A stretch of DNA of 64,000 nt from Polytrichum commune (GCA_950295325.1 OX485808.1:29284527-29348526), one strand, 5' to 3'; shown: positions 1 through 11,905, counted from the first letter of the stretch. The notes: generated from the sequence alone by a model not told the origin. Made by a program: numbers and translations.

Positions 1-503
1 AGTAGAGTAAGGGTAACCAAATAGCTAGTTAGTAAGTAGGCCTACCTAGCTTACCTAGCTGCCTAGCCCACCGAGCCCACCTAGCCACTAGGCCCGACAC
101 CACCCTAAAGCCGGCCTCCCCGAAAAAAGACATGAGGCCCACGGCCCCACCCCGCCTTGGTGGCAAGCACCACCCCGGCCCCCACCTACCTTGGTGGCAA
201 GCACCACCCCCACCCCCCTCGCCACCTAGGATCATTGAGGCCCTTGGATGGGCCTTGGTGGATCAACGGTCCGGATGCACTATGCTCGCGAAATCAAGAG
301 GCTCATTCACAGTGCCTCAGTGACGGGGGTCGGCCACGGGTTGAATGGAATTGGAAGAGCGGATGAATTGATTGCATGTCCGAACTTTAGAAGGCTAGTA
401 GTGCTCTCTGCAAAAATCAAGGTATGTGGATTTATGCATTTATCCGCTTGCTTGGAAGAGCCTGAGGATTATCGGAGGAGAGAGGCGAGGAGCTAATGGA
501 AAG
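1..503. other. Upstream region of the PPR locus with a short tandem repeat
   Basis: C-rich sequence with many CCTAGC-type words in the first 100 bases. It also has two copies of a 22-bp word (CCTTGGTGGCAAGCACCACC plus CC) at 155-176 and 189-210, a 34-bp period. Small ORFs here have no recognisable protein features. No clear promoter element could be assigned. Confidence 0.4.
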
Positions 504-2950
504 ATGAAGAATTCAGGAGGCAGCAGCAGAAGGCTCCAACTTCAGCTCCAGCTCCTGCAATGCTTTCGTCGTCTTCATTCCTTCCAACCTTCCACCCATG
601 GCAAACAATGTGGACAACGATCTACTGCAGCAGCAGCATACTTCTTCCACACAGATAACAATAACAATGTGGGTGTGGATCTCAGAAGCTCCCGGGACAT
701 CCAGAATTCATCTTCAGATGAGCAGCCCAGGCTGAATCAGCAGAGTGTGGATATGGAGGTGGAGAGCTCATGCCGAATTTTGGCCAGAGGACCGTGGGGA
801 TCCGACAAGGAGATTGCACTCAGAGGATTAGGGTTAGGGTTTCACCATAGCTATGTTCCTTTGGTGTTGAAGAAGCTTGCGAATGTGGACGTTGCACTTC
901 AGTTCTTCAAGTGGATGGGCGTGGAAACAGGGAGAAGGCACAGCTATCGAGCGTATTATACGCTCATCGCGGCTTTAGGTGATGCCAAAAGGTTCAAGGA
1001 AGCTGAGGAGTTGGCGAGTGAACTCAGGCAGAAAGGAGTAAGGCTATCACCACGAGTCTTCATTCACCTTGCAAGAAGCTATGGAAGTGCGGGGTTGCTG
1101 GAAAAAGCTGTTGAGGCATTGAGTATGGTTATGTAGTGACAGCACCGGCGTACAATTCAGTCGTCGATGCGTTTGTTAAAGCGGGTTACTATCAGAAGGC
1201 CCTTGCTGTTTACAAAGTTATGGGACAGTCAAGAATTCAACCTACCACATACACATTCAATATTCTTATGAATGCCTTTAAGAAAGCACAGAAAGTGGAC
1301 TCGGTGTGCAAGTTGTTTGAGGAGGTGCAGAACCAGAACTGCATACCTGATGTCGATACTTATAGTACTCTGATAGATGCACTCTGTAAGTGTGGGGCAG
1401 TAGATGAAGCGGCGAACGTGTTTGCGGACATGAAGACTCGTGGATGCAGGCCTAACATTTTTACCTACAATTCAATGATCGATGGGTTAGGCAAAGCTGG
1501 ACATGTCGACGAAGCGTATGCTCTCTATGACGACATGGCCTCTGAAGGTCTTGTTGCTTCGAGAGTAATCTACAACACTCTGATTTATGGGTTAGGCAGG
1601 TCTGGTCGATCGGATGCTGCGGGAAAGCTGTTCAGAGAGATGAAGGCTAAGGGTGTTCAACCTGACCATGTGACATTCACTTCTCTTGTATATGGTCTCT
1701 GCGTTGCGGGTAGAGCAATTGAGGCTCGGCAGATCTATGAAGAGGCCAGGGCTACAGGCTGCTTGGTCGATGTTAGTATATATAATGTTTTGATCAACGG
1801 TATATGCAAGGCCAAGAAAATTTACGAAGCTTGGGAGGTTTTCGGGGAATTGGAAGGTGAACTTCTCATCCGGTTTTGTAGTTTTTGACACAAACCTTGG
1901 GTATATGCATGTGAAAAAATGGCCAAGTCAAGCTGCATCAATGGTGCTAAAACTGGCACTTCAATCGCCGAACATATATATTATTATTATAGTTGAATGA
2001 TTCTTTTTAGCAATTGACAGGGGATTCCAACGCACCAAAGTATGTGTTATGTGAATTTTGTATGCTAAATTTATAAGGGTTCAAAGTTTTATTGGTAGAC
2101 GAAGCAAAACCAACACGGGGAGCTTGATGTTAAGGTGGTGGACGTCCTGATAATCAATATGTGACTATTGTGCAAGATTTTAGGGTGTTCGTTTTAGCAT
2201 GCTCTACCTTGATGTGTTTGGTTGAATTTATATGCATTCATGAAGCTCCTGATTCCCTTGTTTGGGTTGTGTGCAGAGGAGGGATTTGTTCCCGATAGGT
2301 TCACATTCAATGCCCTTATTGATGGGCTCTGTAAAGATGGCCAAGTCCACAATGCATTCACTTTCCTTGATGACATGCAACGCGGGGGTTGTGCCCCAGA
2401 TGCTGCTGTGTACAATACATTGATTGATGGTCTCCGCAAGGCAAGCAGAGCAGAGGAGGCTGGAAAACTTTTGCAGGAAATGCAATCCTTAGGGTTTGAG
2501 CCAGATGTGATTACTTACAATACTCTTATTGATGAGCTTTGCAAGGGAGGAAGAACCGAGGATGCTTCCAAGCTATTTGAAGAGATTAATGGAAAGGGGT
2601 GTGCAGACACTTCTACGTATAATACTCTTCTCCATGCGCTCTGCAGAGTAGGTCGTGTTAATGAAGCATACAAACTGTTTCAGGAGATGAAAGGGAAAGA
2701 CTCTTCTGGTACAAATGTTTGACCTTGATTTTGTCACATACGCTATCCTTCTAAATGGTTCTCGGCAGGCCAAGTTGCCAGAACTTACAAATTTATTGAT
2801 GAGATGGAGGCAGAATGCAAGAGTCTAGGTGGAGCTTTTTTATTAACTTTTATTCATTTCTTGAATGCACGGCGGGAAGAGGTTTGTCTTGGTGATCCCA
2901 CAGAGCTATGCATAAGGAATGGTCTGTGCATGGGCAGATGTTTCTGTTGA
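504..2950 (+). pseudogene. Degenerate P-class pentatricopeptide repeat (PPR) protein gene
   Basis: P-class PPR proteins bind organelle RNA and act in its processing, stability or translation. The chosen ATG at 504 is followed by an Arg/Ser/Gln-rich, acid-poor leader that fits an organelle transit peptide. From about 930 onward there are at least 13 repeats of about 35 residues with the usual 'TYNTLIDGLCKAG' pattern. One intron is supported: GT at 1857, AG at 2275-2276, joined in frame inside a repeat. The gene is broken. The frame changes near 1134: two successive repeats are 92 nt apart instead of 105, so 13 nt are missing and a stop follows. Frame changes again near 2715 and 2768, after which PPR-like sequence continues to a stop at 2948-2950. 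Either a pseudogene or, less likely, several assembly errors. Confidence 0.8.
2125..2205 (+). repeat. Dispersed repeat fragment inside the PPR intron
   Basis: This intron segment begins TGATGTTAAGGTGGTG and resembles 13669-13745, also containing the word AAGATTTTAGG in altered form. It is a piece of an interspersed repeat lodged in the 420-bp PPR intron. Family unknown. Confidence 0.5.
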
Positions 2951-3209
2951 CTAGTGACGCTACATGAAGTAGACAATAGCACAAGAAAGGTATCTCCATA
3001 ACATATTGTCATGTTACTTTTAATGCATATTTTTGAACAAGTTAATTTATGTCTTGTTGTGGTCCATTTGATGCAGGTTATTTCTCTGTTTGTTTTATAA
3101 TGTTATTAGTGAAGGTCAATCATGAAAGATGGCCATTGGATTGTCATTGGCATTGGTGATGTGGATTTGCAAATGTGGAAAGTAGAGGGTGCATCTCAGT
3201 CACCAAGTT

Positions 3210-3734
3210 CTATTCTGTTTGAAATGCAATGAGCAGGATGTTGCAAGAAAATAGAGAAATGAGACAAAGAATTAGTGGATAAACGTCGGGGTGATAAACC
3301 TCCCTTTGCCACGAAGGCTTCAAAGAAGACTCAACCCACAAATAAATTGGTGAGCATATGTTATGGAACGTGCAATTTGCAATAATTGTAAAACACGCAA
3401 TTTTAAAATAATATATTCTTAACACTAACATATGGTTGTTGTAATTGTGCAGACTCGTGGGGATGTGGTATACTTGTGTGGCTATGAAGAGGAGGATTCC
3501 AAGGTGACATTCATTGGAAAGGGTGTTATTCATAATGTAGCAAGTGGGACGTTGCACTCAAAGGTAATTGGCAAGTTCTACGTTTCGTTGACAATTACGG
3601 AATCATATCAAGACGACTATCCCCTAATTGAACCCCTCACTACAGACGACCCTCCAGTCACTACAATTGGCCAAACAAAAGGCCATTACATTCTTTGGGC
3701 AAGTGATTGTGTAAGGTTGTATGCGGCTACGTGA
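3210..3734 (+). pseudogene. Fragment of a CACTA-transposon-associated protein (DUF8039-like)
   Basis: A short coiled-coil-like stretch (MLQENREMRQRI, about 3237-3272) is followed by a Lys-rich segment ending at a donor GT at 3350. An acceptor AG at 3451-3452 leads in phase 0 into 'TRGDVVYLCG' and an 80-residue domain ending 'TTIGQTKGHYILWASD'. The pattern of a conserved small domain ending in an 'IG...G..I.W' motif resembles the domain that follows a coiled coil in plant En/Spm (CACTA) accessory proteins. This is recognition by eye only. The upstream coiled coil and the later part are in different frames, so the piece is decayed. A CACTA-type terminus at 7087-7099 could belong to the same element. 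Confidence 0.4.
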
Positions 3735-4644
3735 GTGTGGAGTGGATTTGTAAACCTATGTTGATTTTCAGACATTTATCCCTATGGAGTTTAGTGCTTA
3801 CCATTGTTAGTAGCGATTTCTGAAACATCCTTGACATACTATTTTATAAATATCATTTGGTTTTTGAACATCATAACCATGTTTGTGTGACTGCATTTGG
3901 TAGATGACTATATTATGGATTACAGTGTATCTCGTAAATGAAGGATATTATTTACCAGAGTGAAGTGACAAAAAAATATATGACTCCACACAGTGATCCT
4001 AGTATGATAAGTGAAAATATATTGTGCATGTCATAAACATATGACTATGTTGAGTCATCATCGTGTTATTCGTTATAGTAAACGCACTCATTTGCATTAA
4101 AAACATATGACTTGGTAAAATCATATACACTTCAGTACTAGTAATACATAACAAAGATATACGACAACCACATGACCTCACAACGTAGGCCAGAAACCAC
4201 TGGTTGATGTAAACATTACTCCACTCAGTGAAGTAAATATCACGACATGTAGTAAAAAATATATGCATTTGTTGTATGTATTTACTATTAGCAGTCAGAG
4301 ACGCTTACTACGCAACGTTATTGACTTCCTGCTTTGTTGTCCGCGATTACGGGAAACAGTAATGTGTGAAAATTAATTCAACTAATCATCGCCACGTGGA
4401 AACATATTTGTTTCAACCACGTTGTTAACGTTGACTAGTAATTTGGAATGTATGTATATGCATTTTACATGTTATGACTTTGTATAGTGAAGTGCAAACA
4501 CCATACATGACTGGTGCCAGTGCCATGAGTCCACTAGGCCTAGTTATATGAACGTGTGTCTTATCTTACTTATATTGACGAGGTGTAGTGAAGTAGGACA
4601 CGACTTTAAAAAGTAAAGCACTGGAGCACCCCAAACTTCACTGT
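3735..4644. other. AT-rich stretch without recognisable genes
   Basis: There is no coding pattern on either strand. Words such as ACATATGACT recur between 3960 and 4170 and might be subterminal repeats of a CACTA element, but no terminus was found nearby. Confidence 0.3.
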
Positions 4645-4686
4645 CATTGGGAACGTGTCCATTGGGAACGTGTCCATTGGGAACGT
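4645..4686. repeat. 15-bp tandem repeat, about 2.8 copies
   Basis: The unit CATTGGGAACGTGTC occurs at 4645-4659 and 4660-4674, with a partial third copy from 4675. Confidence 0.85.
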
Positions 4687-4689
4687 CCT

Positions 4690-5924
4690 GTCCGACATGA
4701 CTATGACCACACTTTACTTCTTGTCCGAAGCGACTGGTCGTTTTCCACATCAGTAAAGTCCGGGTTTTGTCACTTGTAGAAGTTGAAAAACCCAATTGTA
4801 AAAGACGTTGAGCATGAGAACATTCAAGTTAATAACCAATAAGATATTCATACAAGCTTCCAAAATTATGAGGTAAATGGCTACGGGCACGATTTGGTTT
4901 GTCAATGCTCTCTACACTCCAGATCCTCGTCACTCCGGTTTGCATATCTTTGAACAATTCCTCAAAAGTATAGATTGGTTACGTATTTCCCACAATCCAA
5001 TTTGTATTGTCGGCCGAATTGGCAATCAAGAGACGATGTTAATCAATCTCAAAGTCTTCACAATTTCATCGTAGATTGCCAAATGACCCACAATATTGCA
5101 ACACCGCCTCTCCTACGAGGGCCTCCTCCTCCCACCAACGGTGGGGCCTCAGCCTCGACTGGCTCGCTGAGAGTAAAAGGCTTTTTCTTGAAGATGACTT
5201 TGAGAATTTATGTAGGCTACACATGAATTTATTATTTTCGGAAATGTTTTTGTCATATTTTGTATAGATTTGCTAATCTATGAAACTATTTAAAATTTCC
5301 AAGCCACTTGAAATATAAGAAGTTTCATAAAGTGTTGCTTTTAAACATCATTACGGAAAGGTTTTCAATATGGGCATGAGGATGCACATGACGTTTCACA
5401 CCAAAGTGCGTTCTTCGACTACCTATAATGTTTTGTTGGTTGAATTTAAAGAACCTCCCATAGGATTGTACGCTTGTAAGCTCACTATGGGTTTTCAACA
5501 ACGGCTTGCCCACCTACCCTCCTGTTGGTTAGTTAGTAAAACAACCTCACTTTCTAGACACGTTGCCAAACGAGCACTACTAGAGATTGTATACAATCTA
5601 GAAATGTAACAAGACATTTATTGAAGTAAACAAAGACGTGACTTAATAGCATATATTACTAGAAATTGTGTTGTCTACGACATGTCTTGGGGGACTATGG
5701 CCTACACCCCATGGATCGTCTATTTGGACATAGCCAATATGTTTAGGACCATTGCTTATGATGTCTAAATATACTAATTATTTTACGGGCTCTACACTAA
5801 ATTATTACTTAACGTTAAAACGTGCATGCATGTGTAGGGCTATCATTGGTTGATATGTTGAATAATGAGTGGTCCTATTTTTTAACAAATGAGTGTCATT
5901 TAAAAGAGATATCCACCATTAGTA
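4690..5924. other. Stretch without recognisable genes
   Basis: Several short open frames occur, but none shows a known motif or a consistent coding pattern. I see no supported feature. Confidence 0.3.
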
Positions 5925-6092
5925 AGTCCAATCCTCACCTCCCGAGCCTTGCCATCTATAAGCACCTATAGTTCTATGTGCCTAGCCACTTACCTAGTAG
6001 GCTAAGCCAAGGGCGGGGGCCAAGGGATTTGATCCTTGAACCTCTTGGCTCCCACATAGAGGCCTTAGCCACTAAGCCACCACTCCGCACAT
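5925..6092 (-). mobile_element. tRNA-derived SINE candidate
   Basis: On the minus strand, 6079-6069 reads TGGCTTAGTGG, a match to the RNA polymerase III A box (TRGCNNARYNGG). About 26 bp further in, 6043-6032 reads GGTTCAAGGATC, close to the B box. The A-box to B-box spacing is tRNA-like. The downstream part (CCCGCCCTTGGCTTAGCC...) has no further tRNA fold, which is usual for a SINE body. Ends and target duplication were not resolved. A degraded tRNA gene is the alternative. Confidence 0.5.
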
Positions 6093-6114
6093 GATATATT
6101 AGAAGTATTTAAAA

Positions 6115-6870
6115 CATTTGTATATAGAGGTCCCAAGTTACTCTTTATTTTTTATTTACTGTATACGATATAATATCAACTATATACGGTATATATTATT
6201 TACTGTCTATTATTTACTGCTGATAATTTATTATCCAATATTTTTTGTATACTGCCTATTATTTATTATTAAGTGTCTCATATTTGCTATTTACTGCCTC
6301 GTATTTACTGTTTATATTATCATATTTACTATGTACTGCCTAATATTCCCTGTTTATAATTTATAGTTTATAGTTTATAATTTATAGTATTTTATAATTA
6401 TCTATTGTATATAGTATACTATTTACTATTAATGGTATGAAGTTTATTCTTTATGATTTATTATTATTATCTTTATTCTTTATTCTTTTCAGTATGTTAT
6501 TATTATGTACTGTATGTAGTATATTGTTTACTATTTATAGTCTGATATTTAATTTTTAATAGTCATAGTATATTAGTACTATTAATGGTCTTTTGTTTAT
6601 TATTTATAGTATTTTATTATTATCTATTTTATATAGTTTATTATTTATTATTTTCAGTATATTATTATTATCTACTGTATATAGTATATTATTTACTATT
6701 TATGGTCTGATATTTACTATTTTGTTATATTATTATATTAGTTCTATTAATGGTGTGCTATTCTTAGTTACTATTTATAGTATATTATTTTACTATTAAC
6801 AGACTTTTATTTATTATATACTGGAAATTGTCTACTATTTACTGTGTACATGATTTTCCACATACGCCGT
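6115..6870. repeat. AT-rich low-complexity tract
   Basis: About 750 bp is built from variants of TATTATTTACTRTTTATAGT. The open frames through it are compositional (Ile/Leu/Tyr/Phe only) and not genes. Confidence 0.85.
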
Positions 6871-7086
6871 AAAAATTACCGACCATAATTCACACAATCT
6901 ATTGGGCAAATTGTCTGATTGTTTATAAGACGATGTGAGTCGTCCTATAAATAATATCGGGGCGTCAATATGTCAACAATGATTATTTTCCAACACTTAT
7001 ACTAGAAACATGTCGATTTCCTTTTTTTCATGAAGTGTTGGTCCAATTAGCACATGCATGCTAAAACACTGTACTAAAAACCCTTG

Positions 7087-7099
7087 TTTCTCTTGTAGT
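7087..7099. mobile_element. Possible CACTA element terminus (right end)
   Basis: The sequence TTCTCTTGTAGTG reads CACTACAAGAGAA on the other strand, the canonical start of En/Spm-type terminal inverted repeats. The matching left end was not located with confidence. CACTACTAGAGA near 5575 is similar but in an unproven context. Confidence 0.4.
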
Positions 7100-7340
7100 G
7101 AAGGATTTAAAACTTGACACAAATCAACAACAAATGGAATGAATCATGGGATCTATCTCATTGGGAAACCCGTGACAATCCAAACACATCGAAAATCACA
7201 TACGTTGATATCAAGGAGGTTTTCGTTGCTGAAGAGTGGAACTTCTTTCCATCTCGCACGGAAGAAACTTGGATTCCCTCCACCTCAAAGATTTTCTCAA
7301 ATACGAATGTGAAATGTACTTGAAGCAACCATCGACACCA

Positions 7341-7722
7341 TCATGTAGATACTTTTTTTACTTAAAAAAAATCACTTATGTTGACGAATACGATCATGTT
7401 GACAATTAGTGGGCATGATGGTTTGAGACCTCTAGGCATCTAGTTTCGACCCTTCGCAAATAGTGTATGCGACATTAAATACCACAAACGTTGTAATAAT
7501 CTATTATGTGTGGTGATGTAAGAGTAGCGTGAAGTGTGGGAAACAGAGCATGTTGCGAAAGTCATGGGGAGACTCTGACACTTCTGTCGGCATGGAAGTT
7601 AAAGTCAAGTCGGAGGGAATCCTCGAGAAAGCCGAGGCCCCGAGAGAACAGTGCCCAAAATTCCCAGTGGCACCCACCATGGCCCACTTGGACTTGGCAA
7701 GATTCCAGACGTTGGACAAGTA
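7341..7722 (+). repeat. Dispersed repeat R1, copy 1
   Basis: Closely related to 17955-18212 and 18618-18905. Shared words include TTCGCAAATAGTGTATG, GAAGTGTGGGAAACAGA and AATCCTCGAGAAAGCCGAGG. No coding capacity is conserved among the copies. The class is unknown. The open frames here are shadows of the repeat. Confidence 0.8.
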
Positions 7723-7740
7723 ACCAAACTAATTCAACAA

Positions 7741-7875
7741 TTAGTTAACTAGTTGCCTTTTGTAACTATAGTTGTTTGCGATTTGACCTGCCAAAAAATG
7801 TAGTTAACTATGGTTGTTTTAAGTTCGGTTTGCCAAAAAGTCTAGTTAACAATAGTTATATCTAGTTAACTAAAG
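7741..7875 (+). repeat. 42-bp minisatellite, left part
   Basis: Diverged copies of a unit starting CTAGTTAACTATAGTTGTT recur about every 42 bp (for example 7799, 7841, 7860). The array resumes at 8395-8550 on the far side of the element at 7921-8220. Confidence 0.6.
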
Positions 7876-7920
7876 CTGAGCGCAGCCTGTCCATGGAATT
7901 ATGTTATAGTATTGTAGTCT

Positions 7921-8220
7921 CACTACACTAAATAAGATAGTTAGTGTTTGATACACTAAATACAAACGCATTAACGCTATGAAAGTAAGTAACATTAAAT
8001 GTAGACTCAAACACTGAAGATCAACTATGGTAATATGTGGATTGAATTTAGTGTTAGTAGGGAGATGGAAAAAAAAAACAATGATAAAAGAAGAATCCCA
8101 ACATATCTTCAAATATCTTCTAACACTAATTGTCAAACAATTGAGAATTAGTGTTGAGCAGGGTAGGGTGGTAACAACATTACATATAATCAAACATTCA
8201 ATATCCTATTTATTGTAGTG
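7921..8220. mobile_element. CACTA-type MITE, 300 bp
   Basis: The left end begins CACTACACTAAATAAGATA and the right end, on the minus strand, begins CACTACAATAAATAGGATA. These imperfect terminal inverted repeats extend about 30 bp, through a shared TGTTTGAT. Flanking trinucleotides are TCT and TGT, so a 3-bp target duplication would need one change. No coding capacity: a short non-autonomous element. Confidence 0.75.
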
Positions 8221-8394
8221 TGTTATTTGTGTTGGTGATGTACATGGAGGTTGTTCCGGAGCCCAACATTGTGAGTGATCATATAAAGGCAATTTTGGAT
8301 GATCCTCAATGGCCCAAGTATATTAAAGATCCTCAACTGAAGCAAATCAAGAGACAAACTTTTTTGAATATATAATAATGCTTGGGATTTTTCA

Positions 8395-8550
8395 GGTTAA
8401 TTATAGTTGTTCTTGACTCTGGTCTTAAAATTCTCTAGTTAACTTTAGTTCTTCTTCAAATTGGTTTGAAATTCTTCTAATTAAGTATATTTTTCCCCTA
8501 AAATGTGTTGAAAAATATCTAGTTAACTATAGTTATTCTGGTAGTTGTCC
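8395..8550 (+). repeat. 42-bp minisatellite, right part
   Basis: Units start near 8395, 8436, 8478 and 8519, with the same CTAGTTAACTATAGTT core as 7741-7875. Confidence 0.6.
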
Positions 8551-8866
8551 AAGGTTTGCAAGATTCAACCAAAAAGTAAATCAATCAATCCCCAGGCAAC
8601 TCCAGTAATTGCATACATTGGGTCAAAATCATATCACAAAAACTTGTACACTCTGTTTATTCATCCGCGTGGCAACCACAGCAAAAATACATAAATAAAT
8701 AAAATCATGTTTTTTTTTTTGTTACTATGACAATGATAACCAAAGCAATATGGAATATCGATAAATAATTGATATAAGATGCGATAAGCATCTTATAGGA
8801 TTGTGGTTGATTCATCTCACATAACATCAACTAGACTTATGCAATGTCTTCAATGCTATTTATAGT

Positions 8867-11497
8867 TGTGAGCCCATTATGGTGCCCACATTTTTATTTA
8901 ATCTTTAGAATGTTTCAATGTTAACATTAGTGTTTTAGTTAGGATGTGTTGAAGCTAGGAGGTAAAAGTCTTTTAAAAGATAACGTTGGGTTAAGCTAAG
9001 GGGGCCGCGGGGTATTAAGGGAAAAGAAAATATAAACAAAAACAGATTACTAATTAGTGGGTTGGAGGATTGTTAAGTTCAAGTAAGTGAACGGGGCTCA
9101 ATGTCGGGTGGGGTAGGACTATCATACATAGGCCACTTACCGCTCACAACCACTAACCGTGCACTTTACCGTGCACTTCACCGTTCACTTTTAATCTTGA
9201 CCGTCTAATCTCCGTGCTTCCATGTTAATTTTGAATCTTTTTATGATTGAACAGTTAAGGAAATTGAAGTGGGAGCTCAAAAATGTTACATTTCAAGATT
9301 TAGAAGCAAATGCAAAGAGAATGAGCATCAAACAAACAATATTGATGCTCCAAGGTGGATCAATTTTCTCGTCAAATTCCAATGACAAGTAAGACAATAT
9401 TTTCAATTTGATTATGTAAACTTGATTTTTGCTTCATTGTATGTCATGTATGTTAGTATGTCAACCTCTCAATTTTTACAAGCATTATTGATTTTCAAAT
9501 ATTCGATTTTGTATGTTGTTACAGAAACAATGTCCATCAACAAGAAGACCTTTCCAACATCTTGAAGATTCCTTCATTCCCTAAAGCTAGAAGAAAACCT
9601 AAGAATCCTAAAAGATTGAATCCTCATGGAAAATGCTTAACTTCACAAACATATACTTTGGAAAGGCAAAGAGTTGCAAACGAGTTGGAAGATGAGTTTA
9701 ACAAGCAAGAAGAGAAGAAGCAAAGAAGAGCAAACCTTGCAAAAGCGAAGAATGATGAAAAAATCTGGAAGCAGCTTGAAAAGGAGAAGGTAGCAGAACT
9801 GAAGAAGAAAGAAAAACAAGAATGCCCAACAGAAAATAAGGTTGAAAAAAAACAAGAAATGAGACTTAAAAGCCAACAACGTCCAACAGTCGTGTTTGCC
9901 AAAAAAAAGAGCTTCTTTTGTAACGCCTCTAGCAAAAGTTGAATGAACATTGATAGTGCACGGTTAGTGGTTAAGGTAGTTGATTTCCAATGCCCAATAC
10001 AGTTGTATAAAGAACTATGAAAAGGTCATGATTTTTCAATAAAAAATTCCATTTTACTTTTCAACACTAATATTAAGTGAGCCATTAATTTAATTCAAAT
10101 ACCAAATTTGGAAAATTTTGCTACCCACCTCAAAAAATAAAACATCAAAGTCAAATGTGCACGGTTAGTAGCATGCCTACGATATTAGCCTTTTTGGGTG
10201 TTAGCTCTGTTCGATTAAAGGAGGGGGTCCCCTTCTAAGCCGGATTAGGTTCTGATGAGGGGTCAGTAGAAGCCCGAGAGGGTGTCTCTCTCTCTTTGGG
10301 AAGTGAATGGGTACGGGCAGAACCGGAAGGCGGAGGTCGGCGGCAATGTGAGAGGGAGGAGATCTGGATTCGGCAGCTGGCCTTGAGCGATGAGGACTGA
10401 TTCGCCCGGGGCATTCTAATAAGGAGAAAAACAACCACCTGGGTAAGAAAAAATGGCCAGCACTGATCATTTCGGTGCCACAGGTAGATGAATTCGGGAT
10501 TGAATCACGAGTTGTGGCTGGGTTGCCTACTACCACATTGCGGGGGGAACAGGCATGGATGTGGTTGATCAAGAATGCGGGACCCTCCCAGGGGAGGAGG
10601 AGGAGGATCGGCAGTGGAGGCGAAGAGGATTCTGTAGAAACCAGGGAGTGCAGACCAAATTCGAAATCAATCTATGAGGTGAACCCGAATATGCATGGCC
10701 AGGGAAACTCATTCAAAGTTCGGGGGGGAGAGAAATGAGCAGCCACCTGCCGGGTGAAAGGGGGCAGAGTTCGTAGATTTAATGACCGCAGGCTGCAATG
10801 TGGCTGCCATGCTGCTGGAAGGGTAAGGACATTCAAGTTCAGAGCGTAGGATTCAGCACTCAACTGCCGAAGGAGACGTGGCTATGATGTGGTTGCCTCA
10901 CGGCCTGAGAGAACAGGGGATGTGGGAAGAAGTTCGGTTGTTGGGTGCCGGTGACAAGGAGGGGAGTAATGCAGTCCGACTGGGTGACTGAGAGCCCTCA
11001 ATCGCTGGCTGGGTGGTAACAGGATCTCGACTGGGGCTGGGGGGCTTCAAAGTCTAAAGGGTGAGGCTACTGGGCCGACAGTAGACAACTGGTGCCAGGA
11101 CAGGTTGGTGGATTGAACAGCATGTTAGTACTGATGGCCGAGGGTTAGAAGGCTAAGCAGGGAGTTAAGAAGTTAAGCCTTAGTAGAGGATTTGGGGGAA
11201 TGGATGAGGCTGGGGCAAGTCAATTGTGGACTGGGCCATGCCAAAACTAGTGAATAGTTAGGGATTTAAGTGATTTATTGTAATAGAAGCGGACCATGGT
11301 AGATAGGGCTAGTGTGTTGCCATAAGTATTTATAAATACTGGTACTTGAAGTTATTTGAATAAAGTTGTGATTTGGCATTCCCATGAGGACAATGTCGGG
11401 AGTGGAGCTCTGAGGTTAAGGGGATTAAACAAGCTAATGTGAGCCTTGGGCTCTCACCCGGATTACAACGCATAAGGGTGGGGGTTTAAGGCTGACA
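8867..11497 (+). mobile_element. TG...CA element (solo-LTR-like, family T2), 2631 bp, TSD ATAGT
   Basis: It starts TGTGAGCCCA and ends GGCTGACA. The 5-bp duplication ATAGT lies at 8862-8866 and 11498-11502. About 55 bp before the end is the family's conserved block GTGAGCC..GGCTCTCAC followed by GCATAAGGGTGGGGGTTTA. An AATAAA at about 11360, after a TATAAATA-like word, fits an LTR with its own promoter and polyadenylation region. It has no primer-binding site and no pol. It is the longest of five complete copies here and carries a coiled-coil ORF and a GC-rich central part (about 10200-11200). Confidence 0.8.
9255..9942 (+). CDS. Two-exon fragment of a Lys-rich coiled-coil protein, inside the TG...CA element
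   Basis: Exon 1 is 9255-9388 (preceded by AACAG) and exon 2 is 9525-9942, joined by a GT-AG intron of 136 bp in frame. Together they give about 183 residues with no internal stop. The C-terminal half is almost entirely charged (EEKKQRRANLAKAKNDEKIW and similar) and predicts a long coiled coil. The middle is basic (KARRKPKNPKRLNPHGK). I do not recognise the family. A C-terminal tail of a pogo/CENP-B-like transposase or a captured host gene are both possible. The start lies upstream of exon 1 and was not found. The pair CACTAACCGTGCAC (about 9151-9165) and its inverse (about 9957-9970) flank the ORF. Confidence 0.55.
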
Positions 11498-11905
11498 ATA
11501 GTCAAGGGAACTAATCATTATTTAAATTTTATTAGTAAACAATAATTTATATGTAATTTCTTGTAGCTTTACGTTGTTTAGCATAGTTATCTTGTTAACT
11601 ATGAATTCCACGAGAAATAACTTATGGGATTACTCTGAAAAATAGAACAAAATAAACATGAAGGCTTTTTCCTTGACATGAATGGGTGACTATTCTCACT
11701 TATCTTGAACGTCGTTTACAATGTGTCGAGATGAAGATACGTACACCCTTTTGGGAGCTGGTCACCAAGATTTATGGATCGTACTTACTGCAACGCAAGT
11801 TAAGTTAGGATTGACATGACTCCAAGACAACCCACCAAGGGTATTGACCCTTAATTTCCTAAGCCTTTGAAATGGTTTTTTTGAGTGCAATTCAGTCGAT
11901 GCTGG
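11498..11905. other. Stretch without recognisable genes
   Basis: AT-rich single-copy-looking sequence. Nothing supported on either strand. Confidence 0.3.

Noticed and set aside
827-845. Telomere-like TTAGGGTTAGGGTTT
   Set aside because: Only two units, inside the PPR reading frame (LGLGF). Coding coincidence, not an interstitial telomere.
6118-6366. Hydrophobic 'membrane' ORF
   Set aside because: Product of AT-rich low-complexity repeats (Tyr/Ile/Leu/Phe only).
9624-9950. 108-codon Phe/Ser/Cys-rich minus ORF
   Set aside because: Exact antisense shadow of the Lys-rich coiled-coil exon.
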